A DNA stretch of 64,000 nt from Pseudoglutamicibacter cumminsii (GCF_003143995.1 NZ_QFWG01000005.1:1-64000), one strand, 5' to 3'; counted from the first letter of the stretch, positions 37,933 to 46,307 are shown. The notes: generated by a model from the sequence alone, not told the origin. Program-made: numbers and translations.

Positions 37933-38694
37933 ATGGCACGTGATGAAGTAACCAGGGACCAGATTGCCATTGTCACAGGGGCAGGCGGCGGCATGGGACG
38001 AAGTATTTCCCGCGTACTTCATGCTCAAGGCATGAAAGTCTTGCTGACCGATATCAACGAAGAGGGCATCCAGGACATTGCAGAGGAACTTTGCCCTCAA
38101 GGGAAAACGGCATGGGCTTTGCAACAGGACGCTTCGCAAAAGTCCGAAGCAGAAGAGGTGCTCGCCCTGTGTAGAGAACGCTGGGGAACACCTACTGTTC
38201 TGGTCAACAATGCTGCAGTGACCCAAACAGCTGACCCGTTGACCATTTCGCAAGAGGACTTCGATCGCGTGGTCCGTATCAATACGGATTCGGTCTTCTT
38301 CGGGTGTCAGGTGATCGGTCAAGCTATGGCCGAATCTGGCTACGGCAGGATCGTAAACATGGGTTCACTTGCTGGCCTGAATGGAGGTACCGCGACCGGG
38401 GTGCACTATGCGGCGTCAAAAGGAGCGATCGGGACGATCACGAAGATCTTTGCAAAGCAATACGCGGCGCACGGCGTGACTGTCAACCAGATTGTTCCGG
38501 GACCTCATGATCTTCCGATCGTTTATAAAACCGTTCCAGAAGACAAACTAGAAGGTGTGATCTCATCGATCCCAGTCGGAAGGTTGGGTAGTCCGGACTT
38601 CATCGGCCAAACGATTGCATTGTTGGCTTCCGAAGATGCCTACTTTGTTACAGGCGCCTCCTGGGACATTAACGGTGGTCTCTACGTCCGATGA
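37933..38694 (+). CDS. iacE: short-chain dehydrogenase/reductase IacE
   Basis: 253 residues, classical SDR. Cofactor motif TGAGGGMG (near 17), NNAAV, catalytic Ser in NMGSLAG and YAASK active-site Tyr/Lys (near 160), with a C-terminal GASWDINGG. The Asp at the end of beta-2 (LLTDINE) suggests NAD. In studied iac pathways IacE acts together with IacA on the 2-oxo-indole-acetate intermediate leading to dioxindole-3-acetate. AGGGGAACC precedes the ATG. Confidence 0.85.
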   Translation: MARDEVTRDQIAIVTGAGGGMGRSISRVLHAQGMKVLLTDINEEGIQDIAEELCPQGKTAWALQQDASQKSEAEEVLALCRERWGTPTVLVNNAAVTQTADPLTISQEDFDRVVRINTDSVFFGCQVIGQAMAESGYGRIVNMGSLAGLNGGTATGVHYAASKGAIGTITKIFAKQYAAHGVTVNQIVPGPHDLPIVYKTVPEDKLEGVISSIPVGRLGSPDFIGQTIALLASEDAYFVTGASWDINGGLYVR

Positions 38695-38743
38695 TCTGCA
38701 AGTGCCGCAGCCAGTTCGAGAATGAGAGTATGAGGAGTAACAA

Positions 38744-39694
38744 GTGGCGTTGATTGACGTTAAGGTTACAAAAATCGTGGACGAAGCCCCGAACGTCAAA
38801 TCTTTTTGGTTGGAACGGGGAGACGGAACGCCGCTGGGTCCATACGTTCCAGGAGCGCATATTGATGTTGAGGGTCCTACGGCAATCACACGCCAGTATT
38901 CCCTTTTCAGCACACCAGAAGCTGGCGATAGCTTTGCAATCGCAGTAAAACGGGAAGAACAGTCTCGTGGGGGTTCTGAGGCGTTGCACTCTCTCAAAGT
39001 GGGCGACACCTTGCGAATTAGTGAACCGCGTAATCTTCTCAATATTGCGGAAGATGCGTCATTCCACATATTGATAGCCGCGGGCATCGGTATCACGCCG
39101 ATGTTGAGCATGGCTCGTTATATGGATGTCCACGATATCCCGTTCCATCTTCACTATTTCGCGCGTAGCGAGGAAGAGGCGAGCTTCTTACCGTTACTGA
39201 CGGATCGTTGCCCTGAGAAGCTTAGCGCTCATCTCGGAATGGCTCGTACTGACCAGGATGCGGTGATTAAAGATGCCATCGAACAAGCACCTGAAGGTGG
39301 GCACGTCTATGTCTGTGGTCCGGAAGGCTTCATGGATAAAGTCGTTGGGATCGCTGAGCCGCGCGTAGGTGAGAGTTGCGTGCATCTGGAGAACTTCAAG
39401 GCGCAGGAACAACCGGGTGCTTCTGAGAACTCAGCCTTCGTGGTTGAGCTTGAAGGTGAAGAATATGAAATCCCTGCGGATCGCAGCATCGTATCCGTCC
39501 TTGAAGAACATGGTGTTGATGTCGAAACTTCCTGCGAAGAAGGCATCTGTGGAACATGCATTATGCAAGTTCTCTGTGGCGAGCCAGAGCACCGGGACAA
39601 TGTCCTGACGAAGAGCGAGAAAGAAAGCGGCGAACTCATGGCGATCTGTGTTTCACGTAGCAAGACGCCGAAATTAGAACTTGATTGGGACTAG
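38744..39694 (+). CDS. iacF: dioxygenase reductase IacF (FMN/NAD, C-terminal 2Fe-2S)
   Basis: 316 residues from a GTG after TGAGGAG. Phthalate dioxygenase reductase/VanB layout: flavin domain with RQYSLFS (about 47-53), NAD domain with AAGIGITPMLSM and YVCGPEGFMD, then a plant-type ferredoxin with SCEEGICGTC and a fourth Cys in VLCGEPEHRD. It passes electrons from NADH to the Rieske centre of IacC. Last gene of the operon, followed by a strong terminator. Confidence 0.88.
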   Translation: MALIDVKVTKIVDEAPNVKSFWLERGDGTPLGPYVPGAHIDVEGPTAITRQYSLFSTPEAGDSFAIAVKREEQSRGGSEALHSLKVGDTLRISEPRNLLNIAEDASFHILIAAGIGITPMLSMARYMDVHDIPFHLHYFARSEEEASFLPLLTDRCPEKLSAHLGMARTDQDAVIKDAIEQAPEGGHVYVCGPEGFMDKVVGIAEPRVGESCVHLENFKAQEQPGASENSAFVVELEGEEYEIPADRSIVSVLEEHGVDVETSCEEGICGTCIMQVLCGEPEHRDNVLTKSEKESGELMAICVSRSKTPKLELDWD

Positions 39695-39720
39695 GTTCTC
39701 GCAGACTAGACAATAATCAG

Positions 39721-39763
39721 AAAAGTGTGGGTCCAGCCGGAAGACGGCTGGACCCACACTTTT
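39721..39763 (+). terminator. bidirectional terminator after iacF
   Basis: A 19-bp perfect stem (AAAAGTGTGGGTCCAGCCG and its complement) with a 5-nt loop, T-rich on the plus strand and A-rich before it, so it works for both convergent operons. Confidence 0.92.
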
Positions 39764-39780
39764 GTTCTATATATACGATT

Positions 39781-40479
39781 TCAGCTGGTTGGCGGGCTGA
39801 CCGACGCTTCCAGGTTTGCTCGTAGAATATCGCGAATCAACGTCTGGATGGTTGTCGACCCAGTTTTGTGCGTGATGCGCGCGCGGTGAACATCAACAGT
39901 CTTGGTGCTTAGGCCAAGCTTACGAGCGATGTTCTTGCTGGGGACCCCATCGATCACCAAGGATAAGATTTCGCGCTCGCGTGGGGTCAGGATTTGGACT
40001 CGATCTGCAACGTCCTGCTGTAAAGCGTGATCGTTGAAACGCTCGCAAGCCAGCGGGATGGAAGCCTGAACTCGTTCCAACAATTCTTGTGGATTGTATG
40101 GCTTCTCGAGGAAATCAGAAGCCCCTTCGCGAAGTACCGAGACAGATAGCGGAATGTCGCCGTGGGCAGACACAAAAATGACAACGGCATGAGGTGCTAT
40201 CTTATTGAGCTCTTGCTGCAGTTTTGGGCCGCTCATGTGCGGCATGCGTACATCGAGGATGATGCATGCCGGGGCGCTACCATCGTAAGCGTTTAGCAGG
40301 TCGTTAGCGCTTGCGCATAGCGTCGGGGATATACCGATACTGCCGAGAAGCCATTCGGCAGATTCACGCACAGCTGGATCATCATCAACTACGAAGACTG
40401 CAACGTCTTCTTCGGTGACCGCACAGCCGGCGTCTCTCGAGCCTTCAAACATTTTGTCAGAGGGAGAATTAGACGGCAT
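39781..40479 (-). CDS. FixJ/TodT-like response regulator
   Basis: 232 residues. Receiver domain (FVVDDDPAVRESAEWLLGSI, phospho-Asp in ILDVRMPHMSG, switch FVSAHGD, Lys in LEKPYNP) and a LuxR-type helix-turn-helix (ILTPREREILSLVIDG, IARKLGLSTKTVDVHRARI). This combination with the linker Q-rich segment is the FixJ/NarL branch, like TodT. It should activate the island operons when phosphorylated by the PAS kinase. The ATG at 40479 overlaps the previous gene by 11 nt; 40515 and 40452 are alternative starts. Confidence 0.85.
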   Translation of the reverse strand: MPSNSPSDKMFEGSRDAGCAVTEEDVAVFVVDDDPAVRESAEWLLGSIGISPTLCASANDLLNAYDGSAPACIILDVRMPHMSGPKLQQELNKIAPHAVVIFVSAHGDIPLSVSVLREGASDFLEKPYNPQELLERVQASIPLACERFNDHALQQDVADRVQILTPREREILSLVIDGVPSKNIARKLGLSTKTVDVHRARITHKTGSTTIQTLIRDILRANLEASVSPPTS

Positions 40480-40801
40480 CGGGGGCTTTGTCTCCGTCTT
40501 CGTCAAAGGCGGCATCGGCAGTCCAATAGTTCATGCCGAAAGCGCTGACGTGGTGTTGCCATGGTGTCAGTCGACGTAGAGAAGGTTCCTCGCGGCGTAC
40601 AGATTCGTCCGCTGCTTCCGGTCCGTCGGCTTGCACTGTCCAGTGGACCCAATTCACTTCACGACCGTACTCGTCGTGAACAAAAAGATCGACGTGGTGC
40701 CACCCGTAGTTGAAAGTGTCCTCATAGCAAGTGAGGAACGTTCGAGCGTGGTTGATCGGACGTGGGGATTTGCGTACCGGCTCTGTAGAAGTGTTCGTCA
40801 T
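40469..40801 (-). CDS. unknown 110-residue protein in the iacH operon
   Basis: 110 residues, soluble, acidic C-terminus. A compact central part is rich in Trp, His and Tyr (LTCYEDTFNYGWHHVDLFVH, VNWVHWTVQADG, PWQHHVSAFGMNYWTADAAF). The ATGA overlap with the iacH stop and the overlap with the regulator gene show it is a real, translationally coupled gene. I do not recognise a family. The residue pattern could suit aromatic-ligand or metal binding, which is speculation. Confidence 0.7.
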   Translation of the reverse strand: MTNTSTEPVRKSPRPINHARTFLTCYEDTFNYGWHHVDLFVHDEYGREVNWVHWTVQADGPEAADESVRREEPSLRRLTPWQHHVSAFGMNYWTADAAFDEDGDKAPDAV

Positions 40802-42078
40802 AGCGACTCATTCCCTCCGTGTTGCTCCGTGAGTTTTTCTTCGAGTGTTTTCCCGACTGTGAATAGCTCAGCTTCGGTACCCGGCGGACCTATGAGTTGG
40901 ATCCCTAGTGGCATGCCGGTGGCGTTGCGGGCGCCCGGGACTGTCAAGACAGGGTAACCGAGAGCCTGCCACGGGCGGCTCAAAACCGGATCTCCTGTGC
41001 TTTCCTGTCCATAAGGTGCAGCATCCTGGGCTGCAGGCCCCATGATGACGGTGCCGGGTTTGAGAAGTGATCGGAAGAGTTCATCGGTGCGCTGGGTGCG
41101 TGATAAAGCACTGTCATACTGCTCTTGGCTTAGGCCCTTGCCCGTTATCAGTAATTCGCGGAATTGAGGGCTGAGATCCTCAGGCCGTTCGTTTAGCAAA
41201 CGGCCGTGTTTTTCGTAGGCCTCATAAGCCATGATCACAGGGTGGTCCTGAGTCAGGGTAGCGACATGATCGGTCAGCTCGAAAGAGCAGTACTCTAGCC
41301 CGGTTTCTGTCAGAAGGTTAGCTGCGTTATTGATAGCACCGGTCATGGCGGGGCTGATTTCAGCGATATCAGAGCCAGGCCAAAGCAAAACGGTGACATC
41401 ACCGGTGGTTAAGGTGAGGGGTCGATTTAAGAAAGCAGCAACAGCGATATTGAGATCTTCAGTGGTCTGAGCTAGGAAGCCGAGGCTATCGAGCGATTTA
41501 GCCATGCCATCCACGCCTTCTAGGTTGACATCTTGTCGTGCGAAGACAAACGCCGCTGCACCACAGTATGATGCCGGTCGCGTTACAGAACCTGCCGTCT
41601 GTGTGCCAAGTGCCAACGGCAGTGTCTTGCCTCCAACGGCAGCCGCTGACCCGCTTGAAGATCCTCCGGGTGTGTGATTGCCATTAATCGGGTTGCGCGT
41701 TTTTGATGGTTTGAAGAATCCAAACTCAGTTGTAGTGGTTTTCCCAAGCACGGTCGCGCCAAGGCTTTCCAAAAGTTCTATGCACGGAGCCGATGAAAGT
41801 TTGTTCTCGGGACTAGTAGTAGTTGAGCCACTGCGGGTAGGCATGCCAGCGACGTCGATGAGGTCCTTAACCCCTACAGACACACCAGCAAGCGGGCCAG
41901 CGGGGGTAGGGCCAACTGTTTGCGGGGCGTTCTCGTCAATCAGGACCCACGCTTGAAGATCTTCCTCTCGCGCCTTGACTGTAGCGAGATCGTCCGCAAC
42001 GAATTGCTGAGCTTTCGCTGCGTCACTCTGGACTACGCGTACTCGTTCAGCGATTGAAGATACAGGTGTGGGTTTCAC
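40798..42078 (-). CDS. iacH: amidase-signature hydrolase IacH
   Basis: 426 residues, amidase-signature family. The Ser-cisSer-Lys triad is visible: Lys in SVGVKDLIDVAG (near 72), cis-Ser in HTPGGSSSGSAAAVGG and nucleophile Ser in QTAGSVTRPASYCG. IacH is the amidase-like enzyme of iac clusters; its substrate is not firmly established (possibly an amide conjugate or nitrile-derived amide). It is the first gene of a three-gene operon (iacH, 110-aa gene, regulator), divergent from the flavin reductase gene. Confidence 0.8.
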   Translation of the reverse strand: MKPTPVSSIAERVRVVQSDAAKAQQFVADDLATVKAREEDLQAWVLIDENAPQTVGPTPAGPLAGVSVGVKDLIDVAGMPTRSGSTTTSPENKLSSAPCIELLESLGATVLGKTTTTEFGFFKPSKTRNPINGNHTPGGSSSGSAAAVGGKTLPLALGTQTAGSVTRPASYCGAAAFVFARQDVNLEGVDGMAKSLDSLGFLAQTTEDLNIAVAAFLNRPLTLTTGDVTVLLWPGSDIAEISPAMTGAINNAANLLTETGLEYCSFELTDHVATLTQDHPVIMAYEAYEKHGRLLNERPEDLSPQFRELLITGKGLSQEQYDSALSRTQRTDELFRSLLKPGTVIMGPAAQDAAPYGQESTGDPVLSRPWQALGYPVLTVPGARNATGMPLGIQLIGPPGTEAELFTVGKTLEEKLTEQHGGNESL

Positions 42079-42348
42079 GGCTTAGTTTCCTCGCGGTTCT
42101 CCGTAACGTTACTGGCAATAGATGTGTCTCTGGTCACAATTCTGGGTGAGTTGCTCTCTATTTGAAAGTAAAGGTTTCCCCTCTATGGGTGAAAGAAAGG
42201 GTTGGCTAACTTGCAGTATGTGTGAATACGATGTGGCTTGCGTCACCATGTTGTGGCGTTGAGTCGAATTGCTCTCCCTTGACCTCGCGTACCGCTGTTG
42301 GCTTGGAACGGAACGACTAGGGCCGAGACAGTGGGAAAGGACCTTATT

Positions 42349-43551
42349 GTGACTCAGGAAGAGAATCCCTCGATTGATCCGCTCGCTTTCCGCGATGTGA
42401 TGGGTCATTATCCGACTGGCGTAGCTGTCGTAACGGGGATCGCTGAAGATGGTGAAGAACTGGCACTTGTTGTGGGGACGTTCAGTTCCGTTTCGCTTGA
42501 GCCGCCGCTTGTTTCTTTCATGCCGATGAAGACTTCGAAGACATTTGAGAAGTTGCGGCATCTGAAAACGATGTGCATCAACATCCTGGGCGAAGAACAG
42601 GAAGATCTAGTCACGACTATTGCAAGCCGCTGGGAAAATAAGTACCGCGGTTTGGAAGCATTTCGGTCGCCCGCTGGCAATCCCGTCTTGGCCGGAAGCG
42701 TTGCTTGGGTTGATGTGGAAACCGACAATATCGTTGAAGCGGGCGATCATTGGATCGTTCTGTGCAGAGTATTGGACCTCGCCATCGTAAACGCAGGTTC
42801 GCCACTGTTGTTTTTTCAAGGAGGCTATGGAGGCTTCCTAAGCACCACGCTCGCTGCACGTACCGATAAGGAATTTTCTGATCTCGTTGCAGAAGTTGAA
42901 CCGACCCGAGGCATCCTCGAAGGGTTAGCAAGCGGAATCGGTTGTCAGGTGACTCTCTACCGCGCTGTAAGTCGTGATGAATTCGCCCAGGTGCTCTCCG
43001 CTACCGGCCCCGGAGTTGACCGATCAGGAGGGGTTGGGCGGCGTCTTCCGATCGTCCCTCCCATCGGCGATACCTATATGTATGCGCAACCTGAGAGTGA
43101 ACAGGAGCGGTGGATCGCTAAAGCGCGGGGAGTCAGTGATGAAACTAAGGACGTGTTCCGGCAGCGGATGGATTTTGTCCGCCGGCACGGTTATCTGGTC
43201 GCTTTCTTGCCTGACGACAATGAAGCGGCATATGACGACGTCAACGAAGCCACACGCCAGTACGCGCAAGGCCGTATGACGCCAGCTGAGGAGCGCCGAG
43301 TTCGGGAGACAATCTTCAACTCTTCCGTAGATTACGAGCTCCGTGACATCGACCCGCACACTGCCTACAGGATCGGCTCCATGGTTTTCCCTGTGCAAAG
43401 CCCAGAAGGAGGAGTGGAATACACACTCCGGCTCTCCCAATTCCCGGGACCTCGGCTGGGGCATCGAGTGCTCGACTGGATCGAACGAGGCAAGAGCGCA
43501 GTCAACCTCATCGAAAGCCTGATTGGCTTCTCGCAAACACAACAGTCATAA
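42349..43551 (+). CDS. flavin reductase fused to an IclR-type effector domain (IacG-like)
   Basis: 400 residues. The first 165 or so are a flavin reductase-like FMN-binding domain (FRDVMGHYPTGVAVVTGIAE, VGTFSSVSLEPPLVSFMP, TMCINILGEEQ), the IacG role: supplying reduced flavin to IacA. Residues from about 185 to 385 resemble an IclR ligand-binding domain (GCQVTLYRAVSRDEF, GRRLPIVPPIGDTYMYAQPE, VRRHGYLVAF) but there is no helix-turn-helix. GTG at 42349 follows GGGAAAGG by 8 nt; TTG 42298 and GTG 42331 are also in frame. Confidence 0.75.
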   Translation: MTQEENPSIDPLAFRDVMGHYPTGVAVVTGIAEDGEELALVVGTFSSVSLEPPLVSFMPMKTSKTFEKLRHLKTMCINILGEEQEDLVTTIASRWENKYRGLEAFRSPAGNPVLAGSVAWVDVETDNIVEAGDHWIVLCRVLDLAIVNAGSPLLFFQGGYGGFLSTTLAARTDKEFSDLVAEVEPTRGILEGLASGIGCQVTLYRAVSRDEFAQVLSATGPGVDRSGGVGRRLPIVPPIGDTYMYAQPESEQERWIAKARGVSDETKDVFRQRMDFVRRHGYLVAFLPDDNEAAYDDVNEATRQYAQGRMTPAEERRVRETIFNSSVDYELRDIDPHTAYRIGSMVFPVQSPEGGVEYTLRLSQFPGPRLGHRVLDWIERGKSAVNLIESLIGFSQTQQS

Positions 43552-43669
43552 CTCGTTCGGAGTCTTTATCCGTTAACCCGAATCCGCAAACACTGATAGT
43601 CGGAAGCGGTTCGAGGAGAAAACAATCGTGGGACAAGAGAGCCCGTTTCATAGAAAGTAGTCGTTACTC

Positions 43670-44989
43670 ATGAGCAAACAAGTAATGACTGCGGCCCAAA
43701 CCTCGCCGCAAGCTGAACCTCGCCAGGCCAGTGCCACCAAATACGTTGTTGCTTCCCTTATTGGTAACTCACTTGAGTGGTATGACTTCTTCCTCTACGC
43801 CACAGCTTCGGCGGTCGTGTTCAACGTCCTTATGTTCCCGGCAGGTACAGACCCATTAGTGGGAGCCCTCGGAGCGTATGCCGGACTAGCAGTGGGCTTT
43901 GTTGCTCGACCCCTGGGTGGTGTGATTTTTGGGCATATTGGCGACAAGGTCTCACGAAAAACCTCGTTGATCATCACGCTTGTGGTCATGGGGTTGGCGT
44001 CTACCGCGATGGGGCTGTTGCCGACTTATGCATCCATCGGTATCGCGGCTCCCATCATCTTGGTGTTGCTTCGTGTCGCGCAAGGAATCGCCGCCGGCGG
44101 GGAATGGGGAGGTGCGGTACTTCTAATTAGCGAGAACTCTTCCCAAAAACGTCGCGGGATGCTCGCAGCCTTTAGCCAGAGCGGTGTGAGCCTCGGATTC
44201 GTAACATCGGCACTCGCTTTCTATGCGGTCAAGCAGCTGCCGGAAGAACAATTCTTAACATGGGGCTGGCGCCTTCCGTTCTTGTTCAGCATCGTTCTGC
44301 TTATTGTTGGCCTTTATATTCGCAGGAGTCTGCCTGAAGAAACTGCTGATGAGGCTGAAACTGTAGCTGTTGATAACGAGCGGATCCCAATGGTTGAAGC
44401 TTTTCGCCGTTTCCCAGGGCAAATGTTTGCCGCGATGGGTATGCGCATTGCGGAAAACGGCGGCTCGTACATCTTTATGACCTTCTCAGTTGTCTATGGC
44501 AAGCACGTTGGGGTTGACGATAGCTTGCTCTTGTTAATGCTGGCGATCACCATGACGCTGTCTTTCTTCTCCTTCGTTTTCTTCGGGCACTTGTCAGACG
44601 TGGTCGGTCGGCGACGTGTATACGCTTTCGGCGCGGTAGGGATGATAGTTGTTGCGGCTCCTTTCTTTTCGCTCATTGAGACCGGCTCAGTGCCGCTAAT
44701 GTTGTTGGGCTTCGTTCTTGCGTTGTGTGTCTGTCACGGGGCCATGATTGGCACCCAACCCTCGCTCTTCCATGAACTCTTCCCGGCAGAGGTTCGTTAT
44801 TCGGCGATTTCAATTGCACATGAGGTGGCCTCTGTTTTCGCCGGAGGCATTGCTCCGATGATCGCGACAGCACTATTGCTCAAATATGATTCACCGCTGC
44901 CGATTGTGATCTATCTGATTGTGATGTGTCTGATTACTTTGGTCTCGGTGCTCGTTTCTCGGAAGTATTCTTTCGAGGTCAAGGGATAA
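43670..44989 (+). CDS. MFS transporter, metabolite:H+ symporter (MHS) type
   Basis: 439 residues with twelve helices. ASLIGNSLEWYDFFLYATAS in helix 1, GFVARPLGGVIFGHIGDKVS in loop 2-3, RVAQGIAAGGEWGGAVL in helix 4 and HELFPAEVRYSAIS near 350 are family hallmarks (ShiA, KgtP, ProP). The substrate is inferred to be an aromatic or carboxylic acid of the pathway. AGAAAGTAG precedes the start weakly. It is the last island gene. Confidence 0.88.
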   Translation: MSKQVMTAAQTSPQAEPRQASATKYVVASLIGNSLEWYDFFLYATASAVVFNVLMFPAGTDPLVGALGAYAGLAVGFVARPLGGVIFGHIGDKVSRKTSLIITLVVMGLASTAMGLLPTYASIGIAAPIILVLLRVAQGIAAGGEWGGAVLLISENSSQKRRGMLAAFSQSGVSLGFVTSALAFYAVKQLPEEQFLTWGWRLPFLFSIVLLIVGLYIRRSLPEETADEAETVAVDNERIPMVEAFRRFPGQMFAAMGMRIAENGGSYIFMTFSVVYGKHVGVDDSLLLLMLAITMTLSFFSFVFFGHLSDVVGRRRVYAFGAVGMIVVAAPFFSLIETGSVPLMLLGFVLALCVCHGAMIGTQPSLFHELFPAEVRYSAISIAHEVASVFAGGIAPMIATALLLKYDSPLPIVIYLIVMCLITLVSVLVSRKYSFEVKG

Positions 44990-45015
44990 AACCATTGTCG
45001 AGCCGTTGGCAACGG

Positions 45016-45050
45016 AAGGTCGGTAGAGGCTATAGCCTCTACCCGACCTT
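45016..45050. terminator. bidirectional terminator, MHS transporter / prpC
   Basis: A stem AAGGTCGG-TAGAGGC/GCCTCTACCCGACCTT around TATA, with one bulge, followed by TTACTTATT. It separates the convergent MHS and prpC genes at the island's right edge. Confidence 0.85.
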
Positions 45051-45074
45051 TACTTATTATTGGGGATCTATTAG

Positions 45075-46216
45075 TTAGCCTTCGATGTGGCGCTCGGCTG
45101 GGCCGTCGTATGCGGAAAGCGGGCGGATGAGCGCGTTGTTGGCGCGCTGTTCCATGATGTGGGCTGTCCATCCCATGATGCGGGCGCACACGAACAGTGG
45201 TGTGAACATCGGGATGTCGAAGCCCATGAGCCAGTAGGTTGGGCCTGCAGGGTAGTCGAGGTTTGGTTTGATGCCCTTCGCCTCGTCCATCGACTTCTCC
45301 AGGCCCCGGTAGAGGCCGAGCAGTTCGTGGCGGTCGTAGTAGTCCAGCATCCGGAACAGGGCTTCCTGCATGGTCGGCACACGCGAGTCGCCGTTCTTGT
45401 AGACGCGGTGGCCGAAGCCCATGATCTTTTTCTTCTGTGCCAGCGCATCGTCCATCCACGCCTTCGCGCGCGCCTCGCGTCCTCAGCCGACTCATCGGAG
45501 CGGATGCCGAGCTCCTCGAAGGTGTGCATCACGGCTTCGTTGGCTCCACCGTGCAGAGGGCCCTTGAGCGCGCCGATCGCGCCGCCCACAGCCGAGTGCA
45601 GGTCGGACAGCGTCGATGTGATGACGCGCGCCGTGAACGTGGACGCGTTGAAGGAGTGCTCCGCGTACAGGATGATCGAGACGCGGAACGCATCCACAAC
45701 CTCCGCAGCGGCTTCCTCGCCGAAGGCCATCCAGAGGAAATTCTGCGCGTAATCGAGGTCTTCGCGTGGCTCCACGATCTCAAGCCCACGACGGCGGCGC
45801 TGGTCATAGCAGACCACCGCCGGCATCAGCGCGAACAGCTCCTGTGCCTTGCGCAGCTCAGCTTCAGGCGAGCTATCCTCAGCATCCGGGTGCGATGCGC
45901 CCAACACAGCCGTGGCTGCGTGGCATACGTCCATCGGGTGGCACGTGGTCGGGAGTTCGTCGATGACGCGCTTGAGTTGTTCCGTGAGTGCGCGGCCGGA
46001 ACGCTCACGGCGAGTGAACTCGGCGAGCTGTTCCTCGGTCGGCAGGTCGCCGTTCCACAGGAGTAGCGCGACCTCCTCGACGGAGCATTTCGCGGCGAGC
46101 TCCTGAACCGGGTACCCGCGGTAGAGAAGCGAGTTCGTTTCTGCGTTGACCTTGGAAATCGCGGTGGTGTCCGCGACGACTCCGGCAAGGCCCTTATAGA
46201 TAGTTTGCTCGGTCAT
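45075..46216 (-). pseudogene. prpC: 2-methylcitrate synthase, frameshifted
   Basis: The 5' part begins MTEQTIYKGLAGVVADTTAI and carries AEHSFNASTFTARV and GAIGALKGPLHGGANEAV; the 3' part carries IMGFGHRVYKNGDSRVP and ends AERHIEG. Together they give a full citrate-synthase fold with both catalytic histidines and Asp. The frames change within the GC run at 45465-45478, where one missing base turns AKAWMDDALAQKK out of frame. It condenses propionyl-CoA with oxaloacetate. If real, the lesion removes about a third of the protein including the CoA site. The last 31 bp double as the island repeat. Confidence 0.88.
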
Positions 46217-46307
46217 GACGCCTCCTCAGGGATCATGTGTGGTGCGGGGCTTCTGTGTGCGGCGGCAGTTCGTCCGATGTGGGAGCGAGCCGCCGGTGGG
46301 GGTGGCT

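Larger units (their letters stand above)
30607..45106. mobile_element. genomic island carrying an indole-acetate catabolic cluster
   Basis: A 14.5 kb block bounded by the 31-bp direct repeats of the prpC 3' end. Its genes have visibly lower GC and more TTG/TTA/ATT-type codons than sucCD on the left or prpBD on the right. It contains 14 genes, all tied to aromatic-acid uptake, oxidation and sensing. No integrase, transposase or plasmid gene was found, so it may be a decayed or trans-mobilised element. Boundaries are inferred from the repeats. Confidence 0.7.

Noticed and set aside
36163-39694. Benzoate or anthranilate dioxygenase operon (benABCD/antABC)
   Set aside because: The flavin monooxygenase, IacB-like, amidase, SnoaL-like and flavin reductase neighbours match iac far better; the diol dehydrogenase BenD type is absent.
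39721-39763. Long perfect inverted repeat considered as an insertion-sequence end
   Set aside because: It has a short loop and T/A-rich flanks and lies between convergent genes, as a bidirectional terminator would.
45465-45478. Programmed frameshift in prpC
   Set aside because: No slippery heptamer or downstream structure typical of programmed shifts; citrate synthases are not known to use one.
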